The notes below the pieces were generated by a model. It was not told the DNA's origin, did not search any database, and was given only the letters and a program-made list of their open reading frames with translations. A DNA stretch of 64,000 nt from Ostrinia nubilalis (taxonomy: Eukaryota > Arthropoda > Insecta > Lepidoptera > Crambidae): NCBI RefSeq assembly GCF_963855985.1, contig NC_087118.1, positions 2,914,001-2,978,000 on the forward strand, written 5' to 3'. Shown here piece by piece: positions 1-8,693 of this stretch. Within the stretch, counting starts at the first letter, position 1. Every line of letters begins with the position of its first letter. Both the position numbers and the translations under genes were made by a program.

Positions 1-164
1 TCGGGGATTCCCCGTTCAAAGGTAAACGACGGAGTAACCAAGTGACAATGTTGCCAAGTTATAAATTGTAAAATAACCAAATATTCGTCAAATATCAAAA
101 TACCCAGGTTATATTATAATAAAATGATATTGCTTATTTATGGAATTGGTTACGTGTATACAGA

Positions 165-280
165 TAGAAAAACCGATTTAAATCCGGGTTTCGATTTTTA
201 AAACCGGTTTTAGAATTCGTCGAAAAAGGGCGGTTTTTCCGATTTTTCGGTTTCCGATTAACCGGTTTTGCATTCCCTAG
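165..280. repeat. AACCGGTT-rich MITE end (hAT-like, partial)
   Basis: The stretch is dense in AAACCGGTTT motifs, and its right end, read in reverse, begins AGGGAATGCAAAACCGG, which resembles the termini of some hAT-derived MITEs. I could not find a matching left terminus or a target duplication, so this is a partial or decayed copy. Bases 1-164 show nothing recognisable. Confidence 0.3.
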
Positions 281-449
281 CCGTGACCGTTACGACTCTG
301 TCAAAGCGCGCCAAAGCGGTGTTGCGCCGATTCGCCGCTAGGTGGCGCACTTGCGTTTCACTTTAGTGTCCGTACTCATGACCGTCTGCGACATATATAC
401 AAAATTGACACAAGTTACCGAATACCTAGCGCAGGTTGCGCTACCGTGT

Positions 450-790
450 TACCCGAGGCAGCCACCGCCACCCAAGGCAGCCTCTACTCCACAAGGGAGC
501 CTCCGCTCCACACAGGAGCCCCCGCTCCACACAGGAGCCCCGCCCCACACAGGAGCCCGTCACAGTCATAAGTCACCTCCACACGAGCGCCCCACACAGG
601 AGCCCCGCCCCACACAGGAGCCTAATCATAGTCATAAGTCACCTCCACACAGGAGCGCCCCACACAGGAGCCCCGCCCCACACAGGAGCCCCGCCCCACA
701 CAGGAGCGCCCCACACAGGAGCCTAATCATAGTCATAAGTCACCTCCACACAGGAGCGCCCCACACAGGGGCCCCGCTCCACACCTGTAC
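450..790. repeat. GC-rich minisatellite, CCACACAGGAGCCCCG unit
   Basis: Roughly twenty short units of the form CCACACAGGAGCCCC(GC) are arranged in tandem. A longer period overlies them: the phrase AGTCATAAGTCACCTCC recurs three times (near 567, 631 and 736), so the array has a higher-order unit of about 65-105 bp. Open frames cross it only because the repeat lacks stops. Their Pro/His/Arg/Ser repeats look like translated minisatellite, not a gene. Confidence 0.9.
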
Positions 791-959
791 GGCAGAAAAG
801 AGAAAAAAAAAATTTGAAGTGGGCTGGCCTTCTTTATCCCGCTTCTGATGTCGGAGAACGGTCAGAAGGGGCAGGACATTGTTTCACCGGCATAGGTGTT
901 CTCTTTGTTATGCCTTGCGGAAGGTAAATAAAACGATGCATAGCTTTTACACTATAGAT

Positions 960-1440
960 TGATGTATTTCGGTGAGAATACAATAATAACAATAATAATA
1001 TTCGAGCAGTCTCACGACAGCACCGAGACAACAATACCGAGCGGCGGGTAAGGCCAGAATGCCACGACTATTATTATTTTTTTTTTTTTTGAAGGGACGC
1101 GCGCTGGTAGCTTGAGGAGCTTTTCCAGCTTCACCGGGCAGAGTGGCGAGTACAGAAGGTACTCTAGCCGTTTGGCGATCGGGCCGTATCGAGCGCATAA
1201 GGCGCCCGATCAGTGGCGAACCCAACTAGAGGGTTGCCCACCGCGGTGTTGGACCAAAGTCCAGCCTACGGCGGGCTCACTCTAGTGGACCCTGCCACGA
1301 CTACGGTCGTGCTCGTTCTTTTATACAGCCATCCCTACCCAAACCGGCTAGCAGGTAGCGCCCGACCTGTCTCGGTGCGGTCAATACAACTCCTTTTACT
1401 TACTATAAACTATTTTATAACAACTACACATTTCCAATAA
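960..1440. other. GC-rich block beside an AAT tract, unidentified
   Basis: A GC-rich segment (about 1030-1400) follows an AAT/ACA tract (about 980-1003) in AT-rich surroundings. The juxtaposition resembles the (TAA)n-flanked retroelements elsewhere in this window (8003, 22272), so it may be a fragment of a retroelement 5' UTR. No coding similarity is recognisable. The following stretch (1441-1850) is AT-rich with no signal. Confidence 0.3.
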
Positions 1441-1850
1441 ATCAAATTATAATTTATTACATTTAAAATTAATGTTGTTATTATTATTTGGTTTTATTTT
1501 TATTAAAATGATTACTAAGTAATTATATGACAATCAATATTCTACGACATATATAAATATTTTTTTTTATGCATAACAAGGCAGGTATTTGACCACAATC
1601 GCACCTGATGTATTATTTATAGTTTATGTTAGGAACCCCTAAAATAGCAATTTTAAAAATTTTTAAGGACAGGTAGAGGCCTCAAGATGATATCTAATTA
1701 AATTTAATGCTTATCGTAATCTATATGTCAAAACGCAACTTTTGATACCTCTTGCGTAACCGTAGTTCAAAAAAAAAAAATTCCCATACAACGACGGGAC
1801 ACCCTACTGGTTGCTGCTGCTATGTATTCTGCCTCAACGGTTGATAGGGC

Positions 1851-1958
1851 TGTTGGGTAGTTTTATCTAGATTTATATTGGTTGTATGTATATGTGGGTA
1901 TGCGCTATACAATAATAAACCAGTCAGTTTCTAGTCTCTGTGTTTGATTGACGTTACA
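1851..1958 (+). repeat. Possible short solo LTR
   Basis: The 108-bp segment begins TGTTGGGTAG, ends GACGTTACA, contains an AATAAA signal and is followed by CTGGCGCGGGC, which could be a primer-binding site. This is the look of a short insect LTR, but no second copy or duplication of the flanks is visible in the window. Confidence 0.3.
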
Positions 1959-2062
1959 CTGGCGCGGGCTGCTTTTAAGCAAATAATCGAATCCAACGCG
2001 CGTGATTTTTAGTGTTAAAATACCTATTGGTACATTGGAACCTTTTGATGTACACTCTAAGT

Positions 2063-3482
2063 AGTAGGGAATTTATTGCAAGAACCCCTCCACTTTGGTA
2101 TAGAAGGCTCATTTTTGCACCAGGTGTTCTTTGGGTGCTCTTGAGTAGATTTCCGTCGGTAGACATCGGGAGCCCCCCCTGTGGTAGCAGGGGGAGGGGG
2201 GGCAAGTTTCCTTCTGCCGCGCTTCACTTTAAGGCCCATATCTTCAAAACCATAGGTATTAGGGCAAGTGTGGTGTCATTTTCGGATAATTATCATATAT
2301 ATCATTTCTAGAACAAACATTTTGCCTTTTCATACAAAAAAATAGAAATATTGAGAAAAAATCACAAAAACGTTTTCACAAAAAAGGATTTCGCGTATAG
2401 GGTCAGTTACAAGCAACCGACTCAGTCTTCCCTTTACCCGACTGGTTAGGGGTGGACCAGAGTCGATAGCAACATGGAGCCTACATGGACCGATTTGCCC
2501 GTAGCTGCCGAATATTGCCTGGAAATGGTGAGATGTAAGTGCAAGAAGTAGTGCAGAAGCTGGTGCTGTCTGAACAAACAACTATAATGGTCACAGCCGT
2601 AGCCTTTGTGCTAAAAATAATCTCCCGTACTATGATTATCAATCCTCACTTTCCTCACACTTACCTTTCCGTTAAATCACTGGTACAATAGTATGTAGAA
2701 ATAAGTGTTAATTAAAATAATAATAATCATTAGACGTTTAGACAAATTAAAGTTCTTTATTTAGTGCTTTCTTCTTATGATATTTTCAATATTAAAATGC
2801 ATTTATGCTATTTTCAACCTTATGTCTTATACATAGAGTTCAAAATTAATTGAAGAAAACATACAAATCATGTTAGCTTGATGTGCCAGGAACTATAAAT
2901 AAATTCTAAAATAATAATCCTTACTTGCTTATGAACCAAATAGTATGAATTCATGGATAAAATGAATATTTTTTTCCGACGCGCAGTAAAATTCGCCCGC
3001 TGTTTCCTGAAGAAAAAAATTTTTTCACCTACTTTTTTCGAAAAAAGTACCATACAATGGTATATATTTATAATCCTAGTAAATGTAGCTTTCAGTACAT
3101 ATTTTTTTTATTAGATTATCTCCAATGGTTTAAAAGTAAACGACGTTTATTTAAAAAAATACTTTTTGGTTTTTGTGATTTTTTCTCAATATTTCTATTT
3201 TTTTGTATGAAAAGGCAAAAAGTTTGTTCTAGAAATGAATTCGCCATCCTTTAATTATCCGAAAATTATACCACACTTGCCCTAATACCTATAATTTTGA
3301 AGATATGGGCCTTAAAGTGAAGAGCGGCAGAAGGAAACTTTCCCCCCCTCCCGCTGCTACCACAGGGGGGGCTCCCGATGTCTACCGACAGAAATCTACT
3401 CAGGAGCACCTGGTGCAAAAATGAGCCTTCTATACCAAAGTGGAGGGGTCTCCATACAAATCATTGCACTAAATTCCCTACT
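2063..3482. mobile_element. DNA element with ~340-bp terminal inverted repeats
   Basis: The segment 2063-2400 is repeated in inverted, imperfect form at about 3136-3482. Both ends carry AGTAGGGAATTT or its complement, and the arms share a run through a polyG/polyC patch near 2180 and 3350. The roughly 735-bp interior is AT-rich and has no transposase frame. Small indels between the arms indicate an old non-autonomous long-TIR element. No target duplication is certain. Frames inside it are translations of the arms. Confidence 0.75.
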
Positions 3483-4633
3483 AAAGCAATGGCCATCGTA
3501 TATTCGTCGCGTGAAACAATATATTTTGCTCAACGAAATCAAGGACGAGTTACGTGTACCGTTATTAATTACGGTTGTGGGTGAAACAACTTATTCGCTT
3601 ATGTGTGACTTGCTCAGATCATAGAAGGGAATATATGTGAAACGGGGGCGTGGCGCGTGTCTCCGCGATATGCCCAGAAACGAACATCGCCCGCGACGCC
3701 AGGTTAGTCGCGATTCAGTCGTACTGAGGAAATGTTCTCCGATATTGTTGGATAATGCGTCGTAACGTGCAATAACATAAGTGAAACGAAGAACTACAGG
3801 AACAATGAAGTGATTTACCACATGTAAGTATTGCAAATCCATTGGTATTTTGCTTATAAATAAAAAAAACTAAACATTTTTACGAACGAATTCAGTGCCG
3901 TGACATTTACTGCGATATCGAAATTAGTGATAATAAAAATTCAAACACGTTGTACATTGACGATTTAGTTAGCAACCACTTTATGTCATGCGTAACTACT
4001 GCGCAATGTATTTTATTTCTTCCGATATCCACTGACGCGTGAAAAACACAGTACGGCCGCATGTGCCGATCGTAACATAGTGCATGGGTTAAGCCCATGA
4101 CTTTTCATACAAACTTTGTCAGTCTATAACTTCTATACTCCATCGATAACGACATTGAGCTTTGGTTGGGGTAAATTAATATAAGGTAACTTCATTTAGT
4201 CCCAATAATTGATTCTGAGTTTTTCGTCCATACAAAATGGAACTGACTCCTTTATGCAAAAATCGTTAAAGAACATAATAATAACGTATAATAATAAAAA
4301 GGTTTTCATACAAGCATTTTTAAACCAATTTCGAGCCTTGCCCCCAGGATTTAAAGTATCGATATCTTATCGACTCCATTTTATCTTTCTTCTCTCTAAT
4401 TGCTTTTTTCAAAGTGTGCGTCACGTCACGCGGCCATTGATTGGCCATAAGGCACGCCTTCTGGCCAATCACAGCACTTTTAAGCCGGTTGCACATGTTG
4501 TCGTAGACTCTCAGTCGCTTTGTTTTTACACAGTTGAATGTGTGTGTGGGAGCTGTGGTGGGGGAAATGTGGGGACACTGGTTCTCGTTGTAGTTACGCG
4601 CGACTTCATATCTATTCTCTTTCTATGATCTGA
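3483..4633. other. Non-coding stretch upstream of truncated gag
   Basis: No gene is recognisable. Near 4430-4475 two oppositely oriented CCAAT-type motifs (GATTGGCC, GGCCAATCAC) occur close together, which could be part of a promoter or LTR. The Mag-type gag frame starts abruptly at about 4634 without its N-terminal region, so this stretch may belong to another element inserted there. I could not define its borders. Confidence 0.3.
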
Positions 4634-5484
4634 GGTGACTTGTGTGCTCCCAATGACCCTGAAACAAAAACATTCGACGAGTTGGTGAAATTACTATCCA
4701 ATCATTTGGAACCACAGCGGTTCGAGATTGCAGAACGCCACGTATTTCGTTTACGGCGACAGCGACCGGGCGAATCGATGTCGGATTACCTACAAGATTT
4801 GAAACATTTAGCTACGACATGTAACTTTGGGACGTCGCTCGAAGAGAACCTACGTGATCAATTTGTGTCAGGACTGTCAAACGTGGCGATGAGATCGAGA
4901 ATTTTTGCCGAGAAAGATATCAAATACAAAGAGGCGGTGGAACTGGCTCTGGCGCTGGAGGCCGCAGAGAGACATGCGGAGGTGAGCGCTGCGACATCTG
5001 CAGCCACGACCTCGGGTGCGGGCGGCGAAGCTGGGGGCGAGGGCCTACACAGCACGAGCGCGAGGCGGGCGCAGGCGGCGGCCGCGGCGGGCGCAGCCGG
5101 GTCGGGCCGAGCGCTGCTTCCGCGCCGCAGAGCTGCTGGCGGTGCGGCAAGGCGCACCGGGCGGATCGGTGCCGATATGCCAAATATAATTGTGACGAGT
5201 GTAATCAACGTGGTCATTTAAAAGTGATGTGTCAACGCGTACGCGGTAGTGTGCAATCAGGTCGTCAAAATTACGTAAGTAAGGACTTCTCTGAAGATGA
5301 GGACTTATTCAACATCGATCTGGTATGCAAAGGTAACAAACCGTTTTTTATTAAAGTGGAAGTGGACAATCTTTCGATTGAGTGTGAAATAGATACTGGA
5401 AGCCGCATTTCAGCAATTAGTGAACAATTTCACAACAAAATGTTTTCACATAAAAATATTGTGTCAGATAACTTAACACTAGAG
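4634..5484 (+). pseudogene. Mag-type gypsy gag, CCHC knuckles and protease start
   Basis: The first frame (from about 4640) is a retrotransposon gag capsid: the 'TKTFDELVKLLSNHL' and 'FVSGL' stretches are typical of insect Ty3/gypsy gag. A frameshift in the GC-rich stretch about 5000-5130 moves the reading to the next frame, where two CX2CX4HX4C zinc knuckles (5134-5208) and an aspartic protease with catalytic DTG (about 5396) are seen. It ends at about 5484 inside the protease, at the 'LTLE' strand, where a TIR element has inserted. The gag N-terminus (roughly 90 residues by family comparison) is missing. The shift could be a natural programmed frameshift or an indel; given the other damage an indel is as likely. 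Confidence 0.85.
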
Positions 5485-6030
5485 TACACGCGCGGACTAC
5501 TATAGTAGACCAGGGTAACATTTTACGCTATAACTTTTTGAAAACTTGCGCCAGAGAGCTGGCATTCCAGGAAAGCCTCGTTTACTAAATTTGTCAGTAA
5601 GCCAGTAAAGCTTGGGTCGCTAGAGTCTGCGCACTTTTCTAAAATTGGCCGTCAAAACTGCGGGTCTACTCAAAAGCCCGAAATCACTCGACAAAAAAAT
5701 TATAAAAGACTTGCAACAAATGGATTTACACCAGGTGTACCAGGCCGTAGAAAGTCATGAATACTATGACAGATAAAAAACTAATCATATTTTTTCAGTA
5801 ATTTTTTTTTTGTTAAATTTGGTCTCAGAGTGCAATTTTGGTCCAAAAAATTTACAACTTTTAAATCTTTTTATAATGTTTGATCCCAAATAGTTATATA
5901 AAGAAACTTTGATAATAAAATAACTATAATAAACACTTTTATCATTTACATAATTATTCTATTCATAAATTGCTTACAAACTGATTTACAGTGATTTTAA
6001 ATTGGCTTACCAGAGTAGGCCGCGCGTGTA
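5485..6030. mobile_element. Short TIR element inserted in the protease
   Basis: The ends are inverted repeats: TACACGCGCGG at 5485 and its complement at 6020-6030, with weaker similarity (TTACC, AGTAG) further inward. A second GCGCGTGTA occurs at 6048-6056, so the right edge is uncertain by about 26 bp. The interior (about 520 bp) is AT-rich and non-coding. The element sits exactly between two parts of the gypsy protease. A TA-type target duplication is possible but not certain. Confidence 0.6.
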
Positions 6031-6187
6031 TTCGTGTAAAAAAAGGGGCGCGTGTACTGCAGTGTTAATGTTACGATGCTATTCGGGCACTCCAATTCAG
6101 TCATTAGGATTTATTGCGGTAAATGTTAAGCTGGGCGAAGTAGTCGCTAGTAATTTACATTGTTATGTAATAAACGACGAAAAAAAA
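6031..6187 (+). pseudogene. Mag-type gypsy protease, middle part
   Basis: The frame carries the retropepsin 'YSGTPIQSLGFI' strand and following 'GEVVASNLHCYVI', the expected continuation of the protease interrupted at 5484. It is cut at about 6187 by a LINE insertion. The match resumes at 7724 with the protease C-terminal 'LLGRDWI' motif. Confidence 0.8.
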
Positions 6188-6196
6188 GAATTGACA

Positions 6197-7391
6197 AAAC
6201 ACACGTCTACCTATAGGATCAACAGGTTCGGTGTCCCCCAGGGCAGTGTACTGGGACCACTCCTATTCCTTATATATATCAATGACTTACCTGACATAAC
6301 ACATTATCAATGTACACTCTTTGCTGACGATGTCTCGATAGTTATAAGTAATGACGATATTGAAGAACATGTAAATGAAGTCAATAAAACAATTAATGAA
6401 TGTATAAACTGGTTAACATCAAATAATCTTAAAGTAAATGTTTCTAAAACTAAATATATTAAATTTTATAATAGGAAACCAAAAAGTAACAATTTCAAAA
6501 TACAGTATAAGGATGAGGAAATCTTGGAAAGCGAAAGTACAACTTTTCTTGGTATAGTACTTGATCATACCTGTTCATGGACACCTCACATTGACACACT
6601 GAACACTAAAATAAATAGATTTGTCTATTGTCTATGGAAATTAGCGAAAATAACAGACTTTAAGACTGCTCTTTTAGCCTATCATGGTTATGTCGCTTCT
6701 TTGCTTCGTTATGGACTTGCAGTGGCGGCGTAGCATAGGTTGGCACCCGGGGCGGCTAACCCCCCCCCCCCCCCCCCCGTCATAGTATAAATTATAGCCT
6801 AAGGCACCCCAGAATGGCACCCCCCCTGTCATGACATCATGACCGTCCTGGTCATGTAGATGTGTCAGTGAGTACTAATCTGCGCGACTGTTGTCACCCC
6901 CTGATGCTTGGCACCCGGGGCGGACCGCCCCCACCGCCCCCCCCTTACGCCGCTACTGTGGACTTGTACTGTGGGGCAATGGAGTAAAGGCTAATAATAT
7001 ATTTATTGCACAAAAGAAGTGTTTACGTGCTATCTTCAATGTACCCCCATGGACGCCTTGTGCTCCAATATTTAAGGAACACAAACTCCTCACTCTCCCC
7101 TGCTTGTACATTTTTGAACTGTGCAAGTTTTTAAAAACGTATCCAAACTTATTTATCAAGTTTGAAGACCAATATAAATTTAGCGACAGACACAAAAACA
7201 AACTAGCACACCCCAGGGTGAGAACTGCATTGTATAGTCGGAACTGTTTTGTTATGGCCACAGTCGTATTTAATAAATTACCAGCTCAACTGAGAGAGCT
7301 AAATGGAACATTATTTAATAGAAAATTATTTAATTTATTAGTTGACAAATGTTTTTACTCGATAAAAGATTATCTGACATATAAATTCTAG
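6197..7391 (+). pseudogene. LINE reverse transcriptase, C-terminal part
   Basis: The frame shows RT motifs 'GVPQGSVLGPLLF' (about 6225) and the catalytic 'FADD' (about 6317), then the conserved post-RT region through 'FNKLPAQLREL' and the C-terminal 'YLTYKF' stop at 7391. The endonuclease and the RT N-terminal half are absent (5' truncation). A hAT MITE at 6720-6958 interrupts the frame. Removing the MITE and one copy of its 8-bp duplication puts the halves in the same frame, so the gene was uninterrupted when the MITE landed. No other stop is seen within the retained part. Confidence 0.85.
6720..6958. mobile_element. hAT MITE, 239 bp, 8-bp TSD
   Basis: Terminal inverted repeats CAGTGGCGGCGTA and TACGCCGCTACTG bound the element. 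The 8-bp direct repeat TGGACTTG lies immediately outside both ends (6712-6719 and 6959-6966), the size hAT transposases make. The interior is non-coding and holds a run of about 18 C residues (6761-6778). It interrupts the LINE RT gene. Confidence 0.93.
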
Positions 7392-7723
7392 TGGTTAATA
7401 CCTATTGTTTGTCGTATGTATTCTGTGGGACTAATATGAATCTGACATTAATTAAAATTAATCTTGACTGTATTCGAATAACTGACGTATATTTACTGAC
7501 ATTATCTTTATTGACATATCGTAATTCAAATAATTTATCTGTTCTTTGTTTGTAGTTGGAAAGTTCTGATTTTTTTTTAACTATGCATGGGTCAATAAAA
7601 AAAAAATGTAATAATCACACACTAGCTTGCTGGTGAGATAAGCTGAACTGTATAACTATTGTAACATCTACCTTGTTGTATTACCTTGTCTCGGTGAATA
7701 AATGATATTTTATCTTTATCTTT

Positions 7724-7906
7724 AAAAAACGGAGGGCGTCCGCTCTTAGGCAGGGATTGGATCAAAGCTTTATATTAAACAGTTAAATTTCAATGAAATA
7801 ATTGAAGATCCATGTGTGAGTAAGCTCGCAGCAGAATTTCCAGAAGTGTTTACTGACAAATTAGGGAAATGTAAGAAGTTACTCCAATTGCAATTGACTG
7901 ATAATA
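7724..7906 (+). pseudogene. Mag-type gypsy protease end and RT start
   Basis: The frame contains 'GGRPLLGRDWI' (the retropepsin C-terminal LLGRDW motif) and 'FPEVFTDKLGKCKK', the usual linker into the reverse transcriptase. It continues the protease interrupted at 6187 and ends at about 7906, where inverted-repeat element X begins. RT coding continues at 44661 with 'YKEPVYVRARPVP'. Confidence 0.85.
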
Positions 7907-7986
7907 GTCCAATCAACGAGGCGTTTGTAACCCGAATAATTCGTCCGTCAATGAAACTTGGCACATGATGAAAGTAGGTAATATAG
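7907..7986. repeat. Element X left arm, outer segment
   Basis: This segment matches the complement of about 44580-44660, including CCGAATAATTCGTCCGTC and AAACTTGGCACATG, with small internal deletions. It stops at a GAT followed by a (TAA)n tract, where the Dong-type LINE entered. The right arm carries the uninterrupted version (AATATAGATCATAGATATG in complement). Confidence 0.75.
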
Positions 7987-8002
7987 ATAATAATAATAAT
8001 AA

Positions 8003-8120
8003 TAGCCCCCCAAAGTCTAACCTTACGTCCGCGCTTGAACATCTAAGCCACGTGGGGGGCGGACATCTACAATGAAATTACCATGTAGGTGACCAACAGG
8101 GCTATAGCAACCCATCGTAA
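8003..8120 (+). other. Dong-type LINE 5' UTR
   Basis: This is the stretch between the (AAT)n target and the first in-frame ATG at 8121. It is moderately GC-rich and non-coding, and begins AGCCCCCCAAAG. No promoter motif can be assigned. Confidence 0.5.
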
Positions 8121-8269
8121 ATGGAGATGCAGAATAGGAAGTATAATTTGCGGCCGCTTCTCGGGGGCTACCGCCGGGGCACACCTGGAGCCGACGCTGG
8201 GTGTCTCAGCATGCGAACCGTCGGTGGCGAGGAGTTGAGCAGGCGGGCTCCCGCTGGGCATGTACCCGA
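8121..8269 (+). pseudogene. Dong-type LINE ORF, N-terminal segment
   Basis: The ATG at 8121 opens a basic, low-similarity leader ('MEMQNRKYNLRP...'). The frame is cut at the gypsy LTR (8270). It continues in the same frame at 13077 once the gypsy and one copy of the CCCGA duplication are disregarded, which is why I take 8121 as the likely start of the LINE protein. Confidence 0.6.
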
Positions 8270-8404
8270 TGTTTTAATATTGAAAACTCTAAGAATTTTA
8301 TCAACACATTTTATTGTAAAAAACCAAGACAACATGAATGACAGAACATGCAATGGCGGGCAATCTGACAGATGACATTCAGTTCAGAAACCATAAATAA
8401 AACA
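8270..8404 (-). repeat. 3' LTR of the minus-strand gypsy
   Basis: This 135-bp repeat is identical by eye to 12942-13076. On the minus strand it begins TGTTTTATTTATGG and ends AATATTAAAACA. It lies downstream of pol and directly after a polypurine tract. Confidence 0.95.
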
Positions 8405-8420
8405 CCTTCCCCCCGAAATT
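8405..8420 (-). promoter_or_regulatory. Polypurine tract of the minus-strand gypsy
   Basis: On the minus strand the sequence TTTCGGGGGGAAGG abuts the 3' LTR, the expected position for the plus-strand DNA primer. Confidence 0.8.
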
Positions 8421-8693
8421 ACAAATCTAATCGGTTAGGTGGTTTTACTACCCTGCCACTTCTAGTACAATAATTATTATCATAGACAACATCTCTTGGT
8501 GAAGATACCCGAGCAGGGGATGAAATCATTGGATCAGAATTCAGTGTAGTATTGTCTTCTGTAGCCCTGGAATCATCATTATAATAACTTGTCTTAAATT
8601 GCTTAGTGTTTGAAAAAGATTTTTTAAATGATTTGTAGTTCTACGGATTGGAAAGCTCCCATCTCTTTCCACCCAGTATGACCTAGGCTCTTT

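Larger units (their letters stand above)
6188..7723 (+). mobile_element. 5'-truncated LINE (Jockey/CR1-like) with TATCTT tail
   Basis: A non-LTR retrotransposon covering the RT C-terminal half, the post-RT region, 3' UTR and a (TATCTT)n-type tail at about 7707-7723. It is flanked by A-runs (6180-6187 and 7724-7729) that look like the target duplication, and gypsy protease coding lies on both sides. The tail and C-terminal style match the LINE at 49012-52890, so the two belong to the same or sister families. Confidence 0.85.

Noticed and set aside
342..848. 168-residue + strand frame rich in Pro/His/Arg/Ser
   Set aside because: It is the translation of the minisatellite. The same repeat is open in a second frame, with no conserved domain.
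7908..7940. Gypsy-like continuation 'SPINEAFVTR' after the RT start
   Set aside because: The same bases are the outer end of element X (also present in complement at 44645-44660), so the protein resemblance is most likely accidental.
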